A DNA stretch of 64,000 nt, from positions 9,461 through 73,460 of the forward strand of contig NZ_JH725065.1 of assembly GCF_000278215.1 (NCBI RefSeq), given 5' to 3'. Both the position numbers and the translations under genes were made by a program. Position 1 is the stretch's first letter, and each line of letters begins with the position of its first letter. The notes beneath the pieces are model-generated. The model made no database searches. It was not told the DNA's origin and worked only from the letters and a program-made list of their open reading frames with translations. This DNA is from Bartonella rattimassiliensis 15908 (GTDB lineage: Bacteria; Pseudomonadota; Alphaproteobacteria; Rhizobiales; Rhizobiaceae). Of the stretch, positions 57,403-64,000 are shown piece by piece.

Positions 57403-60288
57403 TTACGTTTTTATTTTATAGGGGAAATGGCTCTGAACAAGAGTAATTAATTCTTCTATGGCAATTGGTTTAGTTACAAGTGTGCTTTGAACATATTTGC
57501 AGCCTTCTTGACGAAGGAAGATTGCTTCTTTTTCATTTTCAACACCCTCTGCGATAATCTGCAAGTTAAGATCTATTGCCATATTAATGATAGATTTTAG
57601 AACCAGCCTTTTCTTGAGAGAGTCGATTGAGATAAGTGAACGATCGAGTTTAACCATATCAAATGGATAACGCACAAGATAAGTCAGTGAAGAATAACCT
57701 GTTCCAAAATTATCGAGTGCAAGGTTCATTCCAAGTATTTTAACTTGTTCAAGAAAGTGCGCTGATTGTTCAGGATTTTTTCTTAAAACAAATTCAGATA
57801 TTTCAATCATCAAGCGCCCTTTATGAAGTGGATGGCGCAGCAAAGTAGCACGTAATTGACTGATAAAACGAGAATGAATCATTTCTGGGCTTGGTAAATT
57901 AATTGAAATAAAGAAAGAATGGTGAGAGAATTTTTCTTCTACATTTATAAGATCGATAATGGCATTATCGATGATAAATTGTGACAAATCCATAACAATT
58001 TGTTCATTTTCTATGATCTTTATGAAATCAGAAACATTTAAATTTCCATAAGTTGGATGATGCCATTCTATAATTGTTTCAAAACCAATAATATGTCCAT
58101 CTGATAAATTAAGAATAGGATGGTAAAGGATTTTCATCTCATTACGTTTTATGGCATAATGGATATCTTTTTCTAAAGTATTATGTTCTAGACCCAAAGT
58201 ACGAAAATTAGGACGAAAAGGTTCAATATGGTTTCCCCCCATTTGTTTCGCACGAATCATTGCTAATTCACTATCATTAAAAATATCTTTAGCAGTTGAT
58301 CGATTTTCACTCCATGTAACCAATCCAATAGAAGTTGAAAGGATTATTTTGTTTTCTGAAAGTGAAATAGGAGCTGAAATTGTTTTATGCAAATGATCTG
58401 CAAATGCTGCAATCTTTTCTGGTTCAGTTTCACTGAGTAAAATAATTGCAAAGCGGTCTGCTGAAAGACGTGATAAGGTATCTTGAAAGTTAATGAGGCG
58501 ATTTAAACGACGTGCTATTATAAGAAGTACAGTATCTCCGACAGCTATACCTAATTTGCGATTAATTTGGCGAAAATTATCAAAATCAATCATAAAGACG
58601 GTTGGTCTAATTTTGATATTTGCTTTAGCCAAATAGGTATAATTTTGTAGTCTATCAAAGAAAATTTGTTGATTAGGAAGGCCAGTTAAGCTGTCATGGA
58701 TTGCATCATGCAATAAACGTTCTTCGGACTTTTTATGATTTGTAATATTGACAATGGTTCCAATGACACGTGTAATTTTTCCATCTTTTTGCATAGCTGG
58801 ACGAGCGCGAAGAGAAAACCAATGATAATATCCCCCTCCAGACGAAAGCCGAAAAATTTGATCAATACGTCCTTTTTTATTTTTAAGAATGATATCCAAT
58901 ATGGCTTGAAAGCGTTCACGATCGTCATGGTGTAAGGCTGAAATCCAGTTGCACATAGGTCCATTGAGGTTATGAATTTCAGTACCAAAAAGAGTTGCCA
59001 TGTCTGGATGTACTACAACGCGGTCACGCTCAATATTCCAATCCCAAATAATATTTCCAGCTCCCTTTGCTGCAAGTACTTGTTGTTCAAGGTCGGAAAA
59101 TATTCCTTCATGGAAAGCGTCATTAGAAAAAGTTTGTTGTAAGACAGTAAAGCTGATGAGAAGAACAATGAGTACTAATCCCCCTGCTAATGCTGGTTGG
59201 ATAATATCGTTATTTAAATATCCTTCTATGCAGGCATAGGCTCCAACGCACCAAAAGCTAATGAGCAACCAAGTCGGAATAAGCATAATTGCGCGGTCAT
59301 AGCTTTTGATTGAGAAGTAGATGATTAACATTATACCAAGCACAGCGGTAAGGCCAAAAGACAAACGCGCAATTCCAGCCGCTCTGATTGGATCATAAAT
59401 AGCAAAGGCTCCTAGACTGCAAAAGGCAGCGATCCAAGCGATAGCACCATAACTAAAATGATAATGCCAGCGGTTAAGATTGAGATAGGTGAAAAGAAAA
59501 ATAAAGAGTGTTGCAGCAAGTGCTACTTCTGTACCAGCACGCCAGATTGGTTGTGTTGTGAGCGTAACTGCAAAGAATTTATTTAGAAAGTTAAAGTCAA
59601 TACCAATATAAAAAAGCACTGCCCAAGCGACAGCAGCTGTTGCAGGAAACAGGCCTGTTCCACGGACGACGAAGAGAACAGTTAATAAAAGTGCTAAGAG
59701 ACCTGCTATCCCAAGAAGAATACCATGATAAAGCGTATAAGAATTAATAGCATCCTTATAAGCTTCAGGTTGCCATAAATAGATTTGCGGTAGATTTGCA
59801 GAGTTAAGTTCGGCTACAAATGTAACAACAGCACCAGGGTTAAGGGTAATACGAAAGATATCAGAGTTTGCACTAGGTTTTCGATCGAGAGAAAAGCCTT
59901 CGCTTGGCGTTATGGATTGAATCCTTGCTGATCCAAGGTCTGGCCAAAAAAGTCCAGAATGCGCCATACGGTAATGGGGGGCGACGATAAGACGATCGAT
60001 CTGTTCATTTGTCGGATTTGCAAGAGAAAAAACGGCCCAATTTCCGGAAAAATTTTCACTTTTCGCCTGCACTTCAATACGCCATACAATACCATCTGGC
60101 CCTGGTGCTGTACTTGTTTGAAAAATAGAATTTTTTGTATAGTGAATTTCAATTGCTTTTGAGAGATCAAGAGCAGCATCCTGAGAAGAAATTTTAACTG
60201 GCTCGATTGCTTGTGCTGATGTAAGATGGGCAAAAGAACTAACGATTACAATGAAAATGATGTTAAATATTTTACGCAGACTCTTCAC
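57403..60288 (-). CDS. 7TM-PAS-GGDEF-EAL membrane protein with degenerate catalytic motifs
   Basis: 961 residues, GTG start with GGGA upstream. Signal peptide 1-27, a periplasmic sensor region of 7TMR-DISM type (30-180), seven to eight membrane helices (185-392), a PAS/PAC domain (405-520), GGDEF (525-695) and EAL (700-960). The GGDEF signature reads RLSADRF (607-613) and has no RxxD inhibitory site. In the EAL domain the signature is E-T-I (737-739), the metal motif DDFGTG is DNFGTG (859-864), and the QGYLFSRP end reads VQSTLVTKP, though EGVE (914-917) remains. So cyclase activity is unlikely and phosphodiesterase activity doubtful; it may be a c-di-GMP or GTP sensor. Neighbours suggest no pathway. 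Confidence 0.88.
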   Translation of the reverse strand: MKSLRKIFNIIFIVIVSSFAHLTSAQAIEPVKISSQDAALDLSKAIEIHYTKNSIFQTSTAPGPDGIVWRIEVQAKSENFSGNWAVFSLANPTNEQIDRLIVAPHYRMAHSGLFWPDLGSARIQSITPSEGFSLDRKPSANSDIFRITLNPGAVVTFVAELNSANLPQIYLWQPEAYKDAINSYTLYHGILLGIAGLLALLLTVLFVVRGTGLFPATAAVAWAVLFYIGIDFNFLNKFFAVTLTTQPIWRAGTEVALAATLFIFLFTYLNLNRWHYHFSYGAIAWIAAFCSLGAFAIYDPIRAAGIARLSFGLTAVLGIMLIIYFSIKSYDRAIMLIPTWLLISFWCVGAYACIEGYLNNDIIQPALAGGLVLIVLLISFTVLQQTFSNDAFHEGIFSDLEQQVLAAKGAGNIIWDWNIERDRVVVHPDMATLFGTEIHNLNGPMCNWISALHHDDRERFQAILDIILKNKKGRIDQIFRLSSGGGYYHWFSLRARPAMQKDGKITRVIGTIVNITNHKKSEERLLHDAIHDSLTGLPNQQIFFDRLQNYTYLAKANIKIRPTVFMIDFDNFRQINRKLGIAVGDTVLLIIARRLNRLINFQDTLSRLSADRFAIILLSETEPEKIAAFADHLHKTISAPISLSENKIILSTSIGLVTWSENRSTAKDIFNDSELAMIRAKQMGGNHIEPFRPNFRTLGLEHNTLEKDIHYAIKRNEMKILYHPILNLSDGHIIGFETIIEWHHPTYGNLNVSDFIKIIENEQIVMDLSQFIIDNAIIDLINVEEKFSHHSFFISINLPSPEMIHSRFISQLRATLLRHPLHKGRLMIEISEFVLRKNPEQSAHFLEQVKILGMNLALDNFGTGYSSLTYLVRYPFDMVKLDRSLISIDSLKKRLVLKSIINMAIDLNLQIIAEGVENEKEAIFLRQEGCKYVQSTLVTKPIAIEELITLVQSHFPYKIKT

Positions 60289-60698
60289 AATGTCCCACTC
60301 TCAATATTTTAAGATGTTGAATTTTTATTTATATTTTTGAGAAAAAACGTCTACCTTTTATAATTTATTTACATGAGAAATCGTTATCACTTTTTCTTAA
60401 GTTATATAATTTTATATACAATTAAACTATCTATCCATTTTCTTCAATAAAACTTAAAGCGGATGGAGTTTTATATTTTAAAAGAATAAAGTTAAACCAT
60501 GAACTTCCAGATTTCACAGATACACCTTTACCGATTAGAATCTTTATCACATGACGTATGAATTGGGTAGTTTTGTACGTCTCTTTGCCCAATATTTCCA
60601 AAACTTATTTAATGAGGAGAACTTTTGTGGCAAATTTTATGATAAAATGTGTGCATATTATTGTGATTATTGTTATGCTTTTTTGAAAAGAAGTTTTT
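60289..60698. other. Gene-free region between the M16 peptidase and GGDEF-EAL genes
   Basis: About 410 AT-rich bases; both neighbours are transcribed on the minus strand. I recall an acetyltransferase gene here in some rhizobia, and a short minus-strand piece near 60440-60520 (SGSSWFNFILLKYK) might be coding remains, but no identification is possible. A 65-codon plus-strand frame at 60551 is not credible. Confidence 0.4.
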
Positions 60699-61973
60699 TT
60701 ACTTTAGCTTGTATGAAAGATTTGACGTTAAATCATCAAAATGCATAAGGGGTCCTACAGGTCCGACAGCAGTTAGTGTTGGAGTGGCATTTGTAAAAAG
60801 ACGATGTGCTAAATCAGTTAATCTTGTAGGAGTGATAAGATTGAGGCGCTCAATTGTTTCTGACATTGGGATTGGTCGACCGTAAAGAAGTATTTGGCGA
60901 GCAATGAGATGTGCTTGGCTAGAGGGATTTTCTTGTGACATTATTAGATTAGCACGATATTGTGTTTGTGCTCGTTGAAGTTCATTGATATGAATATTTT
61001 TGCTGATCTTGGAAAGTTCATCAAGAATCACAGGAAGAAGCTCTTTGAGCCCTTCTTGTCCAGTGGCTGCATGAACACCAAAAAGCCCAGTATCTGAAAA
61101 TCCCCAATGAAAAGCATAAATAGAATAGCATAATCCACGTTTCTCTCTTATTTCTTGAAAAAGACGTGAAGACATACCACCACCAAGAATAATTGAAAGA
61201 ATTTGGGCCGCATAAAAATCACGTGCGTGATAAGCGCGCCCTTCAAACCCTAGAACAACTTGTGTATCCATTAAATCGCGATATTCACGAAAATCTCCGC
61301 CGACATAATTTGCAAGATTAGTAAGAGGTGCGGCTGCATGGGAGCGAAAAGCACCAAGACGACTTTCAATTTCTTGCAGAAAACTTTCGTGCTTTACGGC
61401 TCCTGCTGCAACGACAATCATACGATCTGCACTATATTGTTTATTAATGAAATCATGGAGATCAGCAGATGTAAATGATTGAATAGTTTCAGCTGTTCCT
61501 AAAATAGAGCGGCCAAGGGATTGATGACGAAAGGCTGTTTCTGTAAAGTAATCAAAAACAATATCATCAGGTGTGTCATGGGCGGCGCCAATTTCTTGAA
61601 AAATTACTTGTTTTTCTCGTTCGAGTTCATCTTCGTCAAATTTTGAATACATTAAAATATCGGCTAAAATGTCGATAGCAAGCGGGATATCATTTTTAAG
61701 GACACGTGCAAAGTAAGCTGTTGTTTCGATACTGGTTGTAGCATTGATTTCACCGCCAACATTTTCAATATCGCTTGCAATTTGAAAAGCGGTACGGTTT
61801 TCTGTACCTTTAAAAGCCATATGCTCAAGCAGATGGGCAATACCATGCTGTGTGGAGGTTTCATTGCGTGAACCCACTTTAACCCATATTCCGAGCGCGA
61901 CACTATCAATCTGTTGCATTGTATGCGTAGCGATAGTCAAACCATTACTAAGGCGACAGATATCTACATCCAT
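60699..61973 (-). CDS. M16 family zinc peptidase (processing peptidase-like)
   Basis: 424 residues. Inverzincin of the mitochondrial processing peptidase beta / PqqL type. The zinc motif HxxEH is HLLEH at 47-51, with the third ligand glutamate about 75 residues later in the ELEREKQVIFQEI region. The N-terminal catalytic and C-terminal inactive M16 domains are both complete (SSRLFQEIREKRGLCYSIYA near 270). No signal peptide. The ATG has GGAG upstream. In rhizobia such a gene follows thrC, as here (84 bases). Confidence 0.93.
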   Translation of the reverse strand: MDVDICRLSNGLTIATHTMQQIDSVALGIWVKVGSRNETSTQHGIAHLLEHMAFKGTENRTAFQIASDIENVGGEINATTSIETTAYFARVLKNDIPLAIDILADILMYSKFDEDELEREKQVIFQEIGAAHDTPDDIVFDYFTETAFRHQSLGRSILGTAETIQSFTSADLHDFINKQYSADRMIVVAAGAVKHESFLQEIESRLGAFRSHAAAPLTNLANYVGGDFREYRDLMDTQVVLGFEGRAYHARDFYAAQILSIILGGGMSSRLFQEIREKRGLCYSIYAFHWGFSDTGLFGVHAATGQEGLKELLPVILDELSKISKNIHINELQRAQTQYRANLIMSQENPSSQAHLIARQILLYGRPIPMSETIERLNLITPTRLTDLAHRLFTNATPTLTAVGPVGPLMHFDDLTSNLSYKLK

Positions 61974-62057
61974 GTATTTACAACTCCATTAAAAAAGCTC
62001 AATACCTCATTGTTAAGGGCATTAGAATATTCTTGATTTAAATTAATGCAGCTAACT

Positions 62058-63455
62058 TTAATAAGATGCACGCGATTTTAAAGAAATGTAATCTTTTACT
62101 ATTTCTTCATTATTAGCAAGATCTATGAAGTGTTCTTCATCTTCCATTATATTATTGAGATGAGATGGCCATGGGGTATGAAGTTCACAAGCACTTTTGA
62201 AAGTATCAGGAAATTTAGCAGGATGAGCCGTAGCAAGGATGATCATTGGAATATGCGGTTTTTTGTTTTCACGCGCTACTTTAAGGGCAACAGCTGTATG
62301 TGGATCTGCAAGATAGCCACTTTCTTTATAGACCCTATTAAGAGTTTGTGCTGTTTCATCTATGTTGCTTTTCCCAGCGGAAAATAGGGAACGAATATTT
62401 TTGAGTTGCTTTTCATCAAGAGTAAAGGAACCAGTTTTTTTCAAGCTTTCCATTGCATTGCGAATCCACATTGGATCACGATTGCTACTTTCAAAGAGTA
62501 AACGTTCAAAATTAGAAGAAACTTGAATATCCATAGAGGGTGATGTTGTATGAACTATTGGTTGTATTTTGTAAATACCGCTGGCCAATGTACGTTCAAG
62601 GATGTCATTATCATTGGTTGCAATGACTAGTTGAGCAATAGGTAATCCCATACGAGCTGCGACATACCCTGCAAAGATATCACCGAAATTTCCGGTTGGA
62701 ACAGTAAAGGAAACAGCTCTATCAGGAGCACCTAAGGAAAGTGCGGATGAAAAATAGTAAACAATTTGCGCCATGATACGAGCCCAATTTATAGAATTAA
62801 CACCTGAAAGCGCTCTTTTTTCACGAAAATTATGATCATTAAACATTGCTTTGACAAGAGCTTGGCAATCATCAAAATTTCCTTCAATAGCAATGGCATG
62901 AACATTTGTATTTTGATTGGTTGTCATTTGCCGTTGTTGAATAGGGGAGACACGTCCTTTAGGAAATAAAATAAAAATATCTGCATGTTCTTTTCCAGCA
63001 AAAGCTTGTATTGCAGCCCCCCCTGTATCACCTGATGTTGCAGCAATAATCGTTGCACGCCTATTTTTTTTAGTCAAAATATAATCCATCAATTGAGAAA
63101 GAAACTGCATTGCAACATCTTTAAAAGCTAAAGTAGGTCCGTGAAAGAGTTCAAGGATGAATTCATTTGCTTCAGTTTGTCGTAATGGACAGATCGCTGG
63201 ATGATGAAAGGTTGTATAAGATTCATCGATCATATTTTCAAAAACTGTATACTCGATCTCATTATTCACAAAGGGCCAAAGAATAGTTTTGGCAATTGTT
63301 ATATAGGACTGACCACGAAGCGCTCGTAACGCATCAAATGATAGCTGAGGAAATTTATCTGGAAGATAAAGTCCACCATCACTCGCCAACCCTGTCATGA
63401 CAGTTTCCGTAAAGCTTAAAGCAGGAGATTCACCTCTCGTGCTGATATATTTCAT
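62058..63455 (-). CDS. thrC: Threonine synthase
   Basis: 465 residues. A PLP enzyme that converts O-phosphohomoserine to threonine. The PLP lysine lies in HGPTLAFKDVAMQF (Lys112), the phosphate loop is in AATSGDTGGAAIQAF near 140, and VPTGNFGDIFAGY near 250 is the glycine loop. Length and N-terminus (MKYISTRG) match the bacterial-plant long class. AAAGGAT precedes the ATG. Product of thrB is its substrate; the two genes are 7 kb apart. Confidence 0.95.
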   Translation of the reverse strand: MKYISTRGESPALSFTETVMTGLASDGGLYLPDKFPQLSFDALRALRGQSYITIAKTILWPFVNNEIEYTVFENMIDESYTTFHHPAICPLRQTEANEFILELFHGPTLAFKDVAMQFLSQLMDYILTKKNRRATIIAATSGDTGGAAIQAFAGKEHADIFILFPKGRVSPIQQRQMTTNQNTNVHAIAIEGNFDDCQALVKAMFNDHNFREKRALSGVNSINWARIMAQIVYYFSSALSLGAPDRAVSFTVPTGNFGDIFAGYVAARMGLPIAQLVIATNDNDILERTLASGIYKIQPIVHTTSPSMDIQVSSNFERLLFESSNRDPMWIRNAMESLKKTGSFTLDEKQLKNIRSLFSAGKSNIDETAQTLNRVYKESGYLADPHTAVALKVARENKKPHIPMIILATAHPAKFPDTFKSACELHTPWPSHLNNIMEDEEHFIDLANNEEIVKDYISLKSRASY

Positions 63456-64000
63456 AAGTTTTATCCTTTTTTTATTTCTGGCAAATTGATGAAGTTATTC
63501 ATTTCACGTTTTTCATAATATTTAAATTACTAAATGGATAGGAGTATATTTTCTTTTTTTGACATAATTAATGAAAGAAAATAGACTTAAGCATTTTCAT
63601 TTTTTTAGATATAACCATAAAATATTCACAGAAAATGTCTCTATCGCTTTATTCATTAAATTTTACAGTGTGTTTTCACTTATGTACATTCCTGAATAAC
63701 AAAATCAAATATATGAAATATTATTTATTGAAGAATTCTTTTGTAAAACTCAATTGTTTACGATCGCTTTATGCTTTTACACTTTATTAATAATTAAATC
63801 TGCTAAAATATATGTTGAGCTGAGACATCTTAAGATTCACATTGGAAAATTTATAAAGTAATTTTCATGTATAAATATATATTTTAAATAATATTTGTTT
63901 AGTCTAATTTATTATTTTTTATAATTTATAAAATTTAAATTATTAAAATATTACTTTATTTTATATTAATTTTAATAATATTATAGATAAGAAAATTTGT
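63456..64000. other. AT-rich end of the window upstream of thrC
   Basis: About 545 bases, extremely AT-rich towards the end. Should include the thrC promoter. No gene, repeat copy or RNA recognised. Confidence 0.45.

Noticed and set aside
60440-60520. Remnant of a GNAT acetyltransferase on the minus strand
   Set aside because: Only a short stretch of plausible codons; no acetyl-CoA binding motif could be found, so it is not claimed.
60551-60885. Plus-strand frames near the end of the M16 peptidase gene
   Set aside because: Short, overlapping the peptidase gene in antisense, and without ribosome binding sites.
1-64000. CRISPR array or cas genes
   Set aside because: No series of short identical repeats with regular spacers; the only repeats are few, long and dispersed.

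Overview
The window looks like chromosomal DNA of a Bartonella species (Alphaproteobacteria, Hyphomicrobiales). The base composition is strongly AT-rich. Gene neighbourhoods are rhizobial: an F0-only ATP synthase operon atpI-atpB-atpE-atpF'-atpF, the clusters xseB-dxs-tlyA-rumA and ispH-thrB-rnhA, and a DUF6101 protein. An IalB-family protein (invasion-associated locus B) is present. Coding density is low, with long gene-free or decayed stretches, as in a host-restricted, reducing genome. The genus is an inference from content and order; the species cannot be named from the sequence alone. No rRNA, tRNA or CRISPR array was recognised.

Layout: 0.3-10.6 kb holds a cystine transporter (tcyP), a methyltransferase, comF, grxC, ubiG, lysC, nhaA and an unrecognised single-pass envelope protein, with a 1.3 kb gene-free gap after lysC. 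10.9-15.4 kb holds an SLC13/RCK permease, a TPR-like membrane protein and der. 15.4-17.0 kb is non-coding and carries repeats and an integrase relic; a good sigma70-type promoter then precedes the F0 operon (17.0-19.7 kb). 20.5-33.7 kb holds glyS/glyQ, a TPR lipoprotein-like or exported protein, a polyprenyl diphosphate synthase, a TrmN6-like methyltransferase, an S49 peptidase, ispE, rnhB, a Sua5/TsaC protein and an FAD-linked oxidase. 34.5-45.5 kb is mostly biosynthesis: purD, ubiA, pdxH, a CbpA-like DnaJ protein, fabI, aroC, ribB, xseB, dxs.

45.5-49.7 kb is the accessory, decaying part. tlyA is followed by a rumA/trmA-type methyltransferase broken by frameshifts and stops and split by a ~0.4 kb relic of an integrative element (a repeat plus the 5' end of a P4-type tyrosine integrase). 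A second, nearly full-length but frameshifted integrase lies in inverted orientation, with two tandem copies of the same upstream repeat behind it. Further copies of this repeat sit at about 16.2, 16.6 and 37.5 kb. 49.7-64.0 kb returns to core genes: tldD, an IalB-family protein, ctaB, ispH, thrB, rnhA, a DsbD-N-domain protein, a YqgE/AlgH protein, a large 7TM-PAS-GGDEF-EAL protein with both catalytic motifs altered, an M16 peptidase and thrC.

Functionally the window brings together the isoprenoid branch (dxs, ispE, ispH, a polyprenyl synthase) and its consumers in ubiquinone and haem A formation (ubiA, ubiG, ctaB), the aspartate-to-threonine route (lysC, thrB, thrC) and oxidative phosphorylation (F0). 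The most unusual signals are the dispersed repeat that marks ends of a lost integrative element family, the dissected rumA locus, and the degenerate c-di-GMP-type protein.
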